The notes: generated from the letters alone by a model not told the origin. DNA of 64,000 nucleotides from Gammaproteobacteria bacterium (GCA_013178375.1 JABLXQ010000018.1:49730-113729); one strand, 5' to 3'; shown: positions 40,077-50,018, numbered from the stretch's first letter. Translations and numbers: made by a program.

Positions 40077-42434
40077 TCAGAACGGTTGACCCAGACTGAA
40101 CTGGAACGACCGGGTGTCATCGTCGTCATTTTCGTTGAGTGTTTTCGCCAGGCTGAACGACAACGGACCGATGCCGGTGATCCAGGACATCGCCACGCCC
40201 GTGGAAAGACGAATTTCATCAACGGTAAGATCATTGTTGATTTCATCGGTGCGATGGGTATCAAACACGTTACCGGCATCGATGAAATAAAGCGTACGGA
40301 ACTGGCGATTATCCTTGACGAACGGCATCGGGAAAATGAATTCCAGGCTGCCTTCCACCAACAGGTTACCGCCAATGGCGCGCAGATCGCCATAATCATA
40401 GGGCGACTGGGTTTCGCGGGGGCCTAGCGAGCGGTCTTCCCAGCCCCGGATGGAACCAAAACCGCCGGAATAGAAGTGCTCATAGAACGGCACTTTTTCT
40501 TCCTCGCCGTAGCCATCGGCATAACCGATGTCCGAACGGGCGCGCATGACCCATTCCTCGCTCAGCGGGAAGTAACGCTGGCCACGATAGGTCAGCTTGT
40601 AATATTCCAGATCACTGGAAGGCACCGTGACTTCAGACGAAACCGTGTGCGATGAACCCCGGGTGGCAAACACGCCGCGGTTGAGCGTGCTGTAGGTCCA
40701 GCTCAGATTGAACGGGAAATTCAGGAAGTTTTCATCCTGGGTGGACGCACCTTCCGTCAGGTAGCGCCACTGATCGAAGCCCACCAGTTCCCACACTTCC
40801 AGCGGAGAATAGGGGCTGGCATACACTTTAACCTTCTCTGCGCCCACGCCGAAATTGATGCGCTCGATCTCGCTGATGGGATAGCCGAAGTTCAGGTTGG
40901 CGCCGAGCTTGTCCGCTGCCCAGTTGGAGATGGTGTCGTCATCTTCAATGTTGGTTTCCTGGTAATACAGCGAATAGCCACGGCTCACACCATCGATGGT
41001 GTAATACGGATCCATGAAGGAGAAGTTCACGCTGTTGCGGATGTCGCTGCGATTGGCGGCGATGGACACCTTGTTGCCGGTACCCAGGAAGTTGGACTGG
41101 GACAGGTTGGCGCCAAACACGAAGCCGGTGCCCTGCTGGTAGCCCACGCTGGCACCGATGGAGCCGGAGGGCTGCTCTTCCACCGTGTAGTTCACATCGA
41201 TCTGGTCGTCTTCGCCGGGCACGCGGGGCGTTTCCACGGTGACGCCCTTGAAATAGCCCAGCCGTTCCAGTCGCACCTTGGAATTTTCAATCATCTGGCC
41301 GGACGCCCAGGCGCCTTCCATCTGACGCATTTCCCGCCGCAGCACTTCGTCGCGGGTTTTTTCGTGGCCGAAGAAATTGATACGGCGCACATAGACGCGG
41401 GTACCGGGATCAACATAGAAAGTAACGTCGACGGTATTGTCGTCCTTGGCTGTGGGCACACCGTTGACGTTGGCGAAGGTGTAGCCCTCGTTGCCCAGAC
41501 GCTTGGAAATCAGTTCGCTGGAAGTAGTGACCAGTTGGCGCGAGAAGGTTTGCCCGGGCTTGAGCAGGATCAGGCGCCGCAGCTCCGCTTCCGGCACCTT
41601 GAGATCGCCGCTGAGTTTTACCTCGTTGACCGTGTGGCGCTCACCCTCGCTGATGTTGATCGAGATATACACCTCGGCCTTGTCCGGCGTTACCGATACC
41701 TGGGTGGATTCGACGCGGAAATTCACATAGCCACGGTCCTGGTAGTAGGACACCAGCTTCTCCAGGTCGCCCGACAGCTTTTCCCGGGAATATTTGTCGT
41801 CACCCTTGAAGAAGGAAAACAGGTGGGTCTTCTTCAGCTCAAAATCTTCCACCAGCACGTCGTCGGTGAATATGGTGTTGCCCACCACATCGACACCGGA
41901 AATGGTGGCAACGTCGCCTTCCTTGATGGTGATGTGGATCGAGACCCGGTTGCGGGGCAGCGGCGTGACTTCCGGCACCACCCTGGCGCCGTAGCGGCCC
42001 TGGGCAATGTACTGCCGCTCCAGTTCCAGCTTGAGGCGGTCGAGGGTGGCACGCTGGAATACACTGCCCTCGCTGAGGCCCGCCTTCGACAGACCATCCA
42101 TGAGATTTTCGGTTTCGATGGATTTGTTGCCTTCCAGCTCGATCTTGGTGATGGAGGGGCGCTCGCTCACCAGGATCACCAGCACATCGCCTTCCCGTTC
42201 CAGCTTGATGTCCTGGAAATTACCGGTCTTGAACAGCAGGCGGGCGGAGCGGGCCAGGGTGGCATCGTCCACTTCATCCCCCACCTGCAACGGCAAGGAA
42301 TTGAAAACGGCACCAGCAGAAATACGCTGCAGGCCATCGATGCGGATATCCTTGATCACAAAGGTTTCCGCCATGGCTGTGGGTGCGGATAAAAGCAGGA
42401 ACCACAGCGCTACCAATGCAGCAAATCGAATCAT
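40077..42434 (-). CDS. bamA: Outer membrane protein assembly factor BamA
   Basis: BamA is the Omp85 core of the machine that folds beta-barrels into the outer membrane. The 785-residue precursor has a signal peptide ending MAE around residue 22, five POTRA domains (first: TFVIKDIRIDGLQRISAGAVFNSLPLQVGD; fifth: TRVYVRRINFFGHEKTRDEVLRREMRQMEG), and a C-terminal 16-strand barrel from about residue 430, including the lid-loop motif GGFGSIRGWEDRSLGPR (VRGF/Y-type motif, here IRGW) and a terminal Phe (SLGQPF). ATG at 42434, 39 nt after rseP. Confidence 0.97.
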   Translation of the reverse strand: MIRFAALVALWFLLLSAPTAMAETFVIKDIRIDGLQRISAGAVFNSLPLQVGDEVDDATLARSARLLFKTGNFQDIKLEREGDVLVILVSERPSITKIELEGNKSIETENLMDGLSKAGLSEGSVFQRATLDRLKLELERQYIAQGRYGARVVPEVTPLPRNRVSIHITIKEGDVATISGVDVVGNTIFTDDVLVEDFELKKTHLFSFFKGDDKYSREKLSGDLEKLVSYYQDRGYVNFRVESTQVSVTPDKAEVYISINISEGERHTVNEVKLSGDLKVPEAELRRLILLKPGQTFSRQLVTTSSELISKRLGNEGYTFANVNGVPTAKDDNTVDVTFYVDPGTRVYVRRINFFGHEKTRDEVLRREMRQMEGAWASGQMIENSKVRLERLGYFKGVTVETPRVPGEDDQIDVNYTVEEQPSGSIGASVGYQQGTGFVFGANLSQSNFLGTGNKVSIAANRSDIRNSVNFSFMDPYYTIDGVSRGYSLYYQETNIEDDDTISNWAADKLGANLNFGYPISEIERINFGVGAEKVKVYASPYSPLEVWELVGFDQWRYLTEGASTQDENFLNFPFNLSWTYSTLNRGVFATRGSSHTVSSEVTVPSSDLEYYKLTYRGQRYFPLSEEWVMRARSDIGYADGYGEEEKVPFYEHFYSGGFGSIRGWEDRSLGPRETQSPYDYGDLRAIGGNLLVEGSLEFIFPMPFVKDNRQFRTLYFIDAGNVFDTHRTDEINNDLTVDEIRLSTGVAMSWITGIGPLSFSLAKTLNENDDDDTRSFQFSLGQPF

Positions 42435-42473
42435 CAGGCAATCAAATCCGCAGGGGGTTGAAAAGGCTCGGGC

Positions 42474-43838
42474 TCAAAGACCCATCAAGTCGTTATAGAA
42501 GGCAAGACCCATGAACATGACCAGCAGGCCCAGTCCCAGGCTGTTGCCGAAGGCCTGGGCTTTCTCGGAGACCGGACTGCCCTTCACCATTTCGACGAGG
42601 TAGTACATCAGGTGCCCGCCATCCAGTACTGGAATGGGCAGCAAATTTAACACCCCAAGGCTGATACTTAAATAGGCCACGAAGGTTAAAAAGGGTTCCA
42701 GTCCGTAGCTGGCGCTGTCACCCGCCACTTTCGCAATGGTGATCGGCCCGCTGATGTTGTCGAGGGAAATCTTGCCCATCGCCATTTTGCCGATCGCAGA
42801 CACCGTCAACGCGATGCGCGACCAGGTGTAGTCAAGGGCCTTGGGTATCGCATCCAGGGGGCCGTACTGCAACTCACGCAGCATGCCGTCGGGATATTTC
42901 ACCGATGCCGGGTCGGGCTTGGCACCAATCCGGCCAATTCGCCCCAGCTTCTCGTCCACTACCGCATCGGGTGTGACCGCCAAAGTCAGCTCCTGTTCCC
43001 CACGCGCCACTTTTACGTTCATGGCCACCATGGGATTCTGCCTGATCAGGCTCACCCATTCGTCCCAGGACAGCAGCTCCACGTCATTCACCGCCAGGAT
43101 GCGGTCGCCCACCTGCAGGCCCTGGCGCTCGGCGGCCATGCCTTTTTCCAGCTCGCCCAGCACCGGCGGCGCAGTGGGAAAGAACGGCTCCAGCCCCAGC
43201 AATTTGAGAGGATTTTCCTTCTCCTGCCCGGCCATCCAGTTATCCAGCAGGATTACGCGCTCATCCGTGCCCGTGCTGCCCTCAGGCTTGATGCTGAAAC
43301 GCACTTCAGTGCTTTCCCCCAGCCGCGCCACCAGTTCCAGCACGATGTCGTCCCAGCTTTCAGTGGCACTGCCATCCACCGCAATCACTTCCTCCATCTT
43401 CTGGAAACCGGCCTTTTCCGCCAGACTGCCGGGAATGACATTGCCCACGACGGGCGCCAGGGACGTAATGCCAGACAGGAACAGCATCCAGTACAGGAAC
43501 ACCGCGAACAGCAGATTCACCAGCGGACCGGCCGCCACGATGGCGAAACGCTGGAACACCGTTTTATGAGCGAAGGACAAGGCTTTCTGATGCTCCGGCA
43601 CTTCGGAACCCGGCTCGCCCATCATTTTGACGTAGCCGCCCAGGGGCAGCGCGGCAATCACGAATTCGGTGTCGTGACGGTCCTTCCATTTGAGCAATGG
43701 CTGACCGAACCCGATGGAAAAACGCAGCACTCTGACGCCGCAGCGACGGGCCACCCAGAAATGGCCGAACTCATGGACGAAGATGAGGACGCCGAGGGTG
43801 ACAACAAAGGCCAGTACTGTCTGCATCAAACTGAACAA
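42474..43838 (-). CDS. rseP: RIP metalloprotease RseP (sigma-E regulator)
   Basis: RseP is the site-2 intramembrane protease that cuts RseA after DegS, releasing sigma-E during envelope stress. The 454-residue protein has the zinc motif HEFGH at about residues 22-26 in the first membrane segment, two PDZ domains (IPGSLAEKAGFQKMEEVIAVDG; KGMAAERQGLQVGDRILAVNDVE) and the second zinc ligand region LNLLPIPVLDGGHLMYYLVEMVKG. The start is taken as TTG at 43838, preceded by GAGG at good spacing and giving the N-terminal length of the Pseudomonas protein; an ATG at 43826 is the alternative. Confidence 0.95.
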   Translation of the reverse strand: MFSLMQTVLAFVVTLGVLIFVHEFGHFWVARRCGVRVLRFSIGFGQPLLKWKDRHDTEFVIAALPLGGYVKMMGEPGSEVPEHQKALSFAHKTVFQRFAIVAAGPLVNLLFAVFLYWMLFLSGITSLAPVVGNVIPGSLAEKAGFQKMEEVIAVDGSATESWDDIVLELVARLGESTEVRFSIKPEGSTGTDERVILLDNWMAGQEKENPLKLLGLEPFFPTAPPVLGELEKGMAAERQGLQVGDRILAVNDVELLSWDEWVSLIRQNPMVAMNVKVARGEQELTLAVTPDAVVDEKLGRIGRIGAKPDPASVKYPDGMLRELQYGPLDAIPKALDYTWSRIALTVSAIGKMAMGKISLDNISGPITIAKVAGDSASYGLEPFLTFVAYLSISLGVLNLLPIPVLDGGHLMYYLVEMVKGSPVSEKAQAFGNSLGLGLLVMFMGLAFYNDLMGL

Positions 43839-43865
43839 GGCAACCTCGAATTTATTGTTATGGTG

Positions 43866-45059
43866 TCAATGTTTGCGGTACTGCAACAACTGCTCGCGGG
43901 CAAGCGCGCGGGCTTCTGCATCGGCCCTTAGAATAGTATCAAGGTCAATCGGTTCCACCAACGCCGCTTTTTCCATCACCCCATCCAGCGTACGGGCAAT
44001 GGCGGGAAACGGGAGCTGTCCTGCCAGGAAGGCTTCCACCGCGATCTCGTTGGCGGCATTGAGCACCACGGACGCGGTCTGGCCGGTTTGCATAGCTTCC
44101 CGCGCCAGCCGCAGACAGGGAAAGCGCGTCTCGTCAGGTGCCTGGAAATCCAGCCGGCCCACTTTTATCAGATCCAGCAACGGTACACCGGACTGCCTGC
44201 GCCGCGGCCAACCCAAGCCGTAGGCAATCGGGGTGCGCATGTCCGGGTTGCCCAACTGCGCCAGCACCGAGCCATCCACGTATTCGACCATGGAGTGAAT
44301 CACACTTTGCGGATGGACGACAATCTCCACCTGATCGACCCGGGCGTTGAACAGCCAGCAAGCCTCGATGAACTCCAGGCCCTTGTTCATCATGGTGGCG
44401 GAGTCCACGGAAATCTTGCGACCCATGGACCAGTTGGGGTGGGCGCAGGCCTGGTCGGGGGTCACGGCTTCCAGTTCGTGCAGTGGCCTGTTGCGGAAAG
44501 GTCCACCGGAGCCGGTGAGCAGGATGCGCGCGACACCGGCCCGCTCCAGACCGTCAGCAAAATTCAGCGGCATGCATTGGAAGATGGCGTTGTGCTCGCT
44601 GTCGATGGGCAGCAGTTCGGCGCCGTGGGCCTGCACTGCGTCCATGAACAGGGCGCCGCTCATCACCAGGGATTCCTTGTTGGCCAGCAGCACGCGCTTG
44701 CCGGTTTTCACAGCCGCGAGAGTCGGCAGCAGGCCGGCAGCGCCAACGATGGCGGCCATCACGTAGTCGGCCTGGGGATGGCTGGATACCGTGACCAGTC
44801 CGCTCTCCCCCGCCAGCACTTCCGTGTCGGAACCCAGATCGCGCAGGCGGCTCCGCAGCTGTTCCGCTGCCGGCTCATCCCGCATCACCGCATAGCGCGG
44901 CTGGGTGGCCAGCACCTGTTGCACCAGAGGTTCCACCCGGCTGTTGGCGGCAAGGGCAAATACTTCGAACTCGGCGGGATGCCGGGCAATCACATCCAGC
45001 GTGCTGACGCCGATGGAGCCAGTGCTTCCCAGCACAGTAACGCGTTTCCTTTCAGTCAT
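43866..45059 (-). CDS. dxr: 1-deoxy-D-xylulose 5-phosphate reductoisomerase
   Basis: Dxr (IspC) converts DXP to 2-C-methylerythritol 4-phosphate with NADPH, the committed step of the MEP isoprenoid pathway feeding UppS nearby. The 397-residue enzyme opens with the dinucleotide motif [22 protein letters not shown], then [35 protein letters not shown] (metal/substrate Asp-Ser-Glu-His) and the loop [14 protein letters not shown], plus [16 protein letters not shown] at 45059. rseP follows 27 nt later; cdsA ends 9 nt before it. Confidence 0.97.
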   Translation of the reverse strand: MTERKRVTVLGSTGSIGVSTLDVIARHPAEFEVFALAANSRVEPLVQQVLATQPRYAVMRDEPAAEQLRSRLRDLGSDTEVLAGESGLVTVSSHPQADYVMAAIVGAAGLLPTLAAVKTGKRVLLANKESLVMSGALFMDAVQAHGAELLPIDSEHNAIFQCMPLNFADGLERAGVARILLTGSGGPFRNRPLHELEAVTPDQACAHPNWSMGRKISVDSATMMNKGLEFIEACWLFNARVDQVEIVVHPQSVIHSMVEYVDGSVLAQLGNPDMRTPIAYGLGWPRRRQSGVPLLDLIKVGRLDFQAPDETRFPCLRLAREAMQTGQTASVVLNAANEIAVEAFLAGQLPFPAIARTLDGVMEKAALVEPIDLDTILRADAEARALAREQLLQYRKH

Positions 45060-45068
45060 GGGATTGCC

Positions 45069-45878
45069 TCATTGCATTGCTCCCAGCAACACCATGCCGC
45101 TGGCGAACAGGGGCACGGCGGCAGTGATGCTGTCGATACGGTCCAGTACGCCGCCGTGTCCCGGCAGCAGCTGGCTACTGTCCTTGATGCCACGATGACG
45201 CTTGAACATGCTCTCCGCCAGATCCCCGTATACCGAGCCGATCACGGCCACCAGACTGATCAGCAGAAAGGGAATCAACCCTGCCCGGTCGGAAGCGTGT
45301 GTGGAAAAGGCAACCAGCAAGGCAATAACGGCCGTAGTGGCCAGTCCGCCCAGCAGACCTTCGATGGACTTGCCCGGGCTTACCGCCGGCGCCAGCTTGT
45401 TTCTGCCCAGCTTGCGACCAACGAAGTACGCACCGGTATCGGCACCCCACACCAGCAGCATCACATACAGCAGCCACCAGTGGCCGTCGGACTGGCCCTG
45501 AATCAGGACCAGCGACCACCAGGCTGGCACCAGCACCAGCAGGCCGATCAGGCTCTGGACACCGCGCCCTTCCCAGCGCGCAACCTCAGACGGGTAGGAT
45601 TTCACCAACCACACGGCCGCCAGCCACCACAGACAACCCAGGTAGAGAACCGCGTTGAAATGGGTGAGATACACCAGCATAAGCAGTGCCAGCACGATGC
45701 CCACATAGGGCAAGCGGCGGACCGGGTCTTCGATACCCATGATGTTGGCCCATTCCCAGGCCCCCAGGGCTACCGGAATGGCCATCGCCAGGGCGAACCA
45801 GGGTGTATCCAAATAAAAAATTGCCCCGAGTATCAGGGGCAACAAAATGAGTGCTGTGATGATGCGCTGCTTCAACAT
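45069..45878 (-). CDS. cdsA: Phosphatidate cytidylyltransferase
   Basis: CdsA makes CDP-diacylglycerol from phosphatidate and CTP in the inner membrane, the branch point of phospholipid synthesis; the enzymes for its inputs (PlsB, PyrG) are also in this window. The 269-residue protein has about eight membrane segments and the family signature near the C-terminus: SVYGDLAESMFKRHRGIKDSSQLLPGHGGVLDRIDSI, with WGADTGAYFVGRKLGRNKLAPAVSPGKSIEG before it. ATG at 45878, only 3 nt after the uppS stop. Confidence 0.96.
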   Translation of the reverse strand: MLKQRIITALILLPLILGAIFYLDTPWFALAMAIPVALGAWEWANIMGIEDPVRRLPYVGIVLALLMLVYLTHFNAVLYLGCLWWLAAVWLVKSYPSEVARWEGRGVQSLIGLLVLVPAWWSLVLIQGQSDGHWWLLYVMLLVWGADTGAYFVGRKLGRNKLAPAVSPGKSIEGLLGGLATTAVIALLVAFSTHASDRAGLIPFLLISLVAVIGSVYGDLAESMFKRHRGIKDSSQLLPGHGGVLDRIDSITAAVPLFASGMVLLGAMQ

Positions 45879-45881
45879 GTC

Positions 45882-46652
45882 TTATTCTTCTTGGCTCGCT
45901 GCAATCTGCTCACTGGTGCGCCCGAACCGGCGCTGGCGCCGGCTGAAATCCGCGAACGCCGCGTCCAGGGCCGCCTGATCGAAATCAGGCCAGTAAAGGT
46001 CGGTAAAGTAAAGTTCCGCGTAGGCCATTTGCCACAACATGAAGTTGCTGATGCGGTTTTCACCGCCGGTGCGGATGCACAGATCCGGCATGGGAAGATC
46101 GCCCAGGCTGATGAACTGCTGCAATTTTTCCGGCGTGATCTGCTCGGCGCGCAGGGTACCCTGCTCCACCTGGCTGGCCAACTGGCGGCAGGCATTGACA
46201 ATATCCCACTGGCCGCCGTAATTCACGGCCACGGCAAAAGTCATGCGCTGGTTGCCGGAGGTCAGGCGCACCGAATCGTCCATCTTGCGGCGCAATTCAG
46301 GCGTAAAGGCGGACAGATCACCTATGAACACCAGCCGGATGCCATTCTGATGCAGTTCAGCCACTTCCTGGGTCAGCGATTCCAGAAACAGGCTCATCAG
46401 TGCGTTGACTTCCTCTTCCGGCCGACGCCAGTTTTCACTGCTGAACGCAAACACGGTGAGCACTTCAACCCCGGCCCGGGCACAGTTTTCCACTGTGGCA
46501 CGCACGGCCCGGGCACCCTGCCTGTGACCTTCAACGCCACGCAGGCCGCGCTGTTTGGCCCAGCGGTTGTTGCCGTCCATGATGATCGCGACATGGCGGG
46601 GAATGGCGGGGGCGGAGGAATCAATATCGGGAGCGGAAGACTGGACTTTCAA
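45882..46652 (-). CDS. uppS: Undecaprenyl diphosphate synthase
   Basis: UppS adds eight isopentenyl units to farnesyl diphosphate to make the C55 carrier of peptidoglycan and O-antigen. The 256-residue cis-prenyltransferase shows IPRHVAIIMDGNNRWAKQRG with catalytic Asp26, VFAFSSENWRRPEEEVNALM, and the C-terminal DLCIRTGGENRISNFMLWQMAYAELYFTDLYWPDF. The start is a TTG at 46652 because GGAGG lies six bases ahead and Asp26 then matches E. coli numbering; a further TTG at 46694 is unsupported. cdsA follows 3 nt later. Confidence 0.95.
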   Translation of the reverse strand: MKVQSSAPDIDSSAPAIPRHVAIIMDGNNRWAKQRGLRGVEGHRQGARAVRATVENCARAGVEVLTVFAFSSENWRRPEEEVNALMSLFLESLTQEVAELHQNGIRLVFIGDLSAFTPELRRKMDDSVRLTSGNQRMTFAVAVNYGGQWDIVNACRQLASQVEQGTLRAEQITPEKLQQFISLGDLPMPDLCIRTGGENRISNFMLWQMAYAELYFTDLYWPDFDQAALDAAFADFSRRQRRFGRTSEQIAASQEE

Positions 46653-46712
46653 GGGTATCCTCCGTGATGGAATCAGTCGGCCTGCGCCGGGCAATGGCGC
46701 AGGCCGGGCGGA

Positions 46713-47270
46713 TCAGACTTCGAGCAGATCCGCTTCTTTTTTCTTCAGCATTTCTTCTACTTCGGCGACGTACTTGTCCGTCAGTTTCTGTACGTCTTCC
46801 TGGCCGCGACGTTCCTCGTCCTCGGTGATTTCCTTTTCCTTAAGCAGATCCTTCAGCATGGTGTTGGCGTCGCGACGGATGTTGCGGATCGCCACCCGGC
46901 CGTGCTCGGCTTCCGCCTTGCAGATCTTGATCATTTCCTTGCGGGTCTGCTCGGTCAGTGCCGGCATGGGTACCCGGATCAGATCGCCGTTGGAGCTGGG
47001 GTTCAGGCCCAGGTCGGCTTTCATGATGGCTTTTTCGATGGCAGAACCCAGCTGCTTTTCCCAGGGGGAAATCGCCAGGGTGCGCGCATCTTCCACGGTG
47101 ACATTGGCCACCTGCTTGAGCGGAGTGTCCACGCCGTAGTAGGGCACCATCACGCCGTCCAGAATGCTGGGGTGGGCACGACCGGTTCTGACTTTCTTGA
47201 ATGCCGTCTCAAGCGAGTCCAGGGACTTTTTCATCCGCGCGTCGGCATCTTTCTTAATATCATTGATCAC
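46713..47270 (-). CDS. frr: Ribosome recycling factor
   Basis: Frr with EF-G splits the post-termination ribosome. The 185-residue protein has the family three-helix bundle with [69 protein letters not shown] and the C-terminal [32 protein letters not shown]. The first codon is GTG (47270); the ATG seven bases inside is out of frame. It begins 5 nt after the pyrH stop. Confidence 0.97.
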   Translation of the reverse strand: MINDIKKDADARMKKSLDSLETAFKKVRTGRAHPSILDGVMVPYYGVDTPLKQVANVTVEDARTLAISPWEKQLGSAIEKAIMKADLGLNPSSNGDLIRVPMPALTEQTRKEMIKICKAEAEHGRVAIRNIRRDANTMLKDLLKEKEITEDEERRGQEDVQKLTDKYVAEVEEMLKKKEADLLEV

Positions 47271-47275
47271 GGCTT

Positions 47276-48007
47276 TTATCCTTTTTCAATGAGGGTTCCG
47301 TCTTTACCACCCAGGGTCACGGACAGCAGCGCGCCAGCTTCATTCATGTCGAAAACGCGCACCGGCATGTCGTGGTCCCGGCACAGGCAGATGGCAGTAA
47401 GATCCATGACTCCCAGCTTTTTTTCAAGCACCTGATCATAGGTCAGGCGATCGTAGCGGACGGCATTGGGGTTTTTCACCGGGTCGGAATCGTACACGCC
47501 GTCCACCTTGGTGGCCTTGAATACGACTTCGGCCTCGACTTCGATGGCCCGCAGGCAAGCAGCAGAATCGGTGGTGAAAAACGGGTTGCCGGTGCCAGCG
47601 GCGAAAATCACCACATCGCCATTGCCCAGGAAACGCATGGAGCGGCGGCGGTCGTAATGCTCCACCACGCCACTCATCTGGATGGCAGACATCAGCACGG
47701 TTGGGATATTGGCGCGCTCCAGCGCGTCGCGCATGGCCAGACCGTTCATCACGGTAGCCAGCATGCCCATGTGGTCGCCGGTGACGCGGTCGAGGCCGGT
47801 TTTCTGCAAGGCTGCGCCGCGAAACAGGTTACCGCCACCCACCACCAGGCCCACCTGCACACCTATGCCACGCAACTGGCCGATTTCCAGCGCCATACGA
47901 TCCAGCACGTTGGGGTCGATGCCAAAATCCATCTCGCCCATCAGGGCTTCGCCACTCAGTTTCAGCAAAATTCGCTTGTATTTGGGGGTGCGGTCAGATG
48001 CCGGCAT
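47276..48007 (-). CDS. pyrH: UMP kinase
   Basis: PyrH phosphorylates UMP to UDP in pyrimidine synthesis, upstream of PyrG. The 243-residue amino-acid-kinase-fold enzyme starts [36 protein letters not shown] and has [60 protein letters not shown] and [16 protein letters not shown]. The ATG at 48007 is fixed by homology; the open frame to 48142 runs through a hairpin and into tsf. frr follows 5 nt downstream. Confidence 0.97.
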   Translation of the reverse strand: MPASDRTPKYKRILLKLSGEALMGEMDFGIDPNVLDRMALEIGQLRGIGVQVGLVVGGGNLFRGAALQKTGLDRVTGDHMGMLATVMNGLAMRDALERANIPTVLMSAIQMSGVVEHYDRRRSMRFLGNGDVVIFAAGTGNPFFTTDSAACLRAIEVEAEVVFKATKVDGVYDSDPVKNPNAVRYDRLTYDQVLEKKLGVMDLTAICLCRDHDMPVRVFDMNEAGALLSVTLGGKDGTLIEKG

Positions 48008-48039
48008 GCAAAACTCCAGAAGGAATCGAGGGGGAAGCA

Positions 48040-48063
48040 AAAGGCGCCCTGAAGGACGCCTTT
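48040..48063 (-). terminator. Intercistronic hairpin between tsf and pyrH
   Basis: AAAGGCG (48040-48046) pairs with CGCCTTT (48057-48063), with a further short inner stem. Read leftwards it is followed by TTTT-like bases. It lies 12 nt after the tsf stop and looks like a terminator or attenuator inside the operon. Confidence 0.65.
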
Positions 48064-48074
48064 CATTATAGTGC

Positions 48075-48962
48075 TTACTGGCTGCGGGCAGCCGCTGCCA
48101 CTTCCGCAGCAAAATCCACTTCTTCCTTCTCGATGCCTTCACCCACTTCGATGCGGATGAAGCTCAGCACGGTCGCGCCGGCCTTCTGCACCAGTTTGCC
48201 AACGGTGGTGTCCGGATCTTTTACGAAAGGCTGGTCCACCAGACTCACTTCCTTCAGGAACTTGCTGATGCGACCTTCCACCATCTTGGCGATGATTTCG
48301 GCAGGCTTGCCGCTGTCAGCTGCTTGCGCAGTGTAGATTTCGCGCTCTTTGGCCAGGGTGCCCTGGTCCACCTGTTCGGAGGTCACTACCAGCGGGTTGC
48401 TGGCGGCGATGTGCATGCACACGTCCTTGCCCAGTTCGTCGTTGCCGCCTTTCAGGGCCGCCAGTACGCCGATCTTGCCGCTGTGAACGTAAGCGCCAAC
48501 GATGCCGTCCTTGCTTTCCACTACATAGGCGCGACGCACCTGGATGTTTTCACCGATTTTCTGTACCAGCGCCTGACGGGTGGTTTCGATGGAATCGGCG
48601 CTACCGTCGTCAAACGGCAGTTCCAGCAGCTTGGCGATGTCGGTTTCCCGGGAGGCCAGCACGCGGTCGGCCACTTTGCCGGCAAAGTTGGTGAAGTTGG
48701 CATCGCGCGCAACGAAGTCGGTTTCGCTGTTCACTTCCAGCAGGATCGCAGTCTTGCCATCGGCGCTGACTTTGGCGATCACCGCGCCTTCGGCGGCAAT
48801 ACGGCCGGCTTTCTTGGCAGCCTTGGCCTGACCCGATTTACGCAGGTTTTCGATGGCCAGCTCGATGTCGCCATCGGTTTCAACCAGGGCTTTCTTGCAT
48901 TCCATCATGCCCAAACCAGTGCGTTCACGCAGTTCTTTTACCTGTCCGGCAGTCACGGCCAT
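48075..48962 (-). CDS. tsf: Elongation factor Ts
   Basis: EF-Ts is the nucleotide exchange factor for EF-Tu. The 295-residue protein has the N-terminal UBA-like domain ([43 protein letters not shown]), the TDFVARD core motif ([25 protein letters not shown]), and two globular subdomains ending in [30 protein letters not shown] at 48962. It is 159 nt after rpsB, with a strong hairpin in the gap, and is followed by another hairpin. Confidence 0.97.
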   Translation of the reverse strand: MAVTAGQVKELRERTGLGMMECKKALVETDGDIELAIENLRKSGQAKAAKKAGRIAAEGAVIAKVSADGKTAILLEVNSETDFVARDANFTNFAGKVADRVLASRETDIAKLLELPFDDGSADSIETTRQALVQKIGENIQVRRAYVVESKDGIVGAYVHSGKIGVLAALKGGNDELGKDVCMHIAASNPLVVTSEQVDQGTLAKEREIYTAQAADSGKPAEIIAKMVEGRISKFLKEVSLVDQPFVKDPDTTVGKLVQKAGATVLSFIRIEVGEGIEKEEVDFAAEVAAAARSQ

Positions 48963-49019
48963 GGATGTATCCTCTATATACCTGAATAATGAATGTTGCG
49001 GGTTCGTTGCAACTTTTGA

Positions 49020-49042
49020 AAAAGGGGGCCAAGCCCCCTTTT
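49020..49042 (-). terminator. Intercistronic hairpin between rpsB and tsf
   Basis: AAAAGGGGGC (49020-49029) and GCCCCCTTTT (49033-49042) form a 10-bp perfect stem with a 3-nt loop. Read leftwards the stem is followed by TTTT then TCAAAA. It sits 80 nt past the rpsB stop and can reduce tsf transcription relative to rpsB. Confidence 0.75.
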
Positions 49043-49121
49043 ATTGCGTTGTCTGAATAACGCGGTTTCGTGACACGTGCGGGACGGGCTGCAGCAGTAG
49101 AGCAACCCGTCCGCAGCCAGC

Positions 49122-49877
49122 TCAGCCAGCTGCTTTTTCCGAGCCTGCTTCAACTTCCACGAAACCGTCAGCCTCTGCCGGGCCGGAAGTGCGGGAATAC
49201 TCAACGCCTTCCATGCAGGAGTCAGCCAGTGCGGTCACGTACAGCTGTACGGCACGGATGGCGTCGTCGTTGCCGGGGATCACGTAGTCAACGCCATCAG
49301 GATTGCTGTTGGTGTCGACGATGCCGATAACCGGGATACCCAGTTTGTTGGCTTCGGTGACAGCAATGCGCTCGTGGTCAACGTCGATCACGAAGATGGC
49401 ATCGGGCAGGCCGCCCATGTCTTTGATACCACCCAGGCTGCGCTCCAGTTTCTGCATTTCGCGGGTGCGCATCAGAGCTTCTTTTTTGGTCAGCTTGTCG
49501 AAAGTACCGTCGGTGCTCTGGGTTTCCAGTTCTTTCAGACGGCGGATGGACTGACGGATGGTTTTCCAGTTGGTGAGCATGCCGCCCAGCCAGCGGTGGT
49601 TCACGAAAGGCATGCCGGCGCGGCGGGCTTGCTCTTCCACGATCTTGGCAGCGGCGCGCTTGGTGCCAACGAACAGAACCTTGTTCTTTCTGGAGGTCAG
49701 TTTGTTGACGAAATTCAGTGCATCATTGAAAGCAGGAACGGTGTGTTCCAGGTTGATGATGTGGATCTTGTTGCGGGAACCGAAGATGTACTGGTTCATC
49801 TTGGGGTTCCAGTAGCGGGTCTGGTGACCAAAGTGGACGCCAGCCTTCAACATATCACGCATGGTGACTTGAGCCAT
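49122..49877 (-). CDS. rpsB: 30S ribosomal protein S2
   Basis: S2 is a late-assembling small-subunit protein that bridges S1 binding. The 251-residue protein starts [47 protein letters not shown] and contains [29 protein letters not shown] and the S2 signature [49 protein letters not shown]. The ATG at 49877 has an AGGAG ribosome site. It is the first gene of the long leftward operon. Confidence 0.98.
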   Translation of the reverse strand: MAQVTMRDMLKAGVHFGHQTRYWNPKMNQYIFGSRNKIHIINLEHTVPAFNDALNFVNKLTSRKNKVLFVGTKRAAAKIVEEQARRAGMPFVNHRWLGGMLTNWKTIRQSIRRLKELETQSTDGTFDKLTKKEALMRTREMQKLERSLGGIKDMGGLPDAIFVIDVDHERIAVTEANKLGIPVIGIVDTNSNPDGVDYVIPGNDDAIRAVQLYVTALADSCMEGVEYSRTSGPAEADGFVEVEAGSEKAAG

Positions 49878-49983
49878 TTTCTTCTCCTGAGAGTGGGTTA
49901 GGCCTCCATATACCCCATGATCCAACCCCGAGGGGCACCCTGAACCATGTGTCGGCATATGTGTGGTTTATGGTTAATTTGCG
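49878..49983 (-). promoter_or_regulatory. rpsB 5' leader
   Basis: About 105 nt of untranslated leader is expected from the promoter at 49990-50018 to the ATG. It contains G/C-rich inverted segments (GGTGCCCCTCGGGGT near 49925-49940) able to fold. S2 represses its own mRNA through the leader in other proteobacteria; the same here is inference. Confidence 0.45.
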
Positions 49984-49989
49984 CGGCGC

Positions 49990-50018
49990 TTTATACCACA
50001 TTCGCACCCCGGCAACAA
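49990..50018 (-). promoter_or_regulatory. Strong predicted sigma70 promoter of rpsB operon
   Basis: Read leftwards: TTGTTG (50018-50013), 17 bases, TATAAA (49995-49990), then a GC-only stretch GCGCCGCGC as discriminator. That composition is typical of rRNA and ribosomal-protein promoters under stringent (ppGpp/DksA) control. Confidence 0.7.

Noticed and set aside
44088..46667. 859-codon open frame opposite dxr, cdsA and uppS
   Set aside because: Same cause: a shadow of three well-identified genes, spanning their boundaries.
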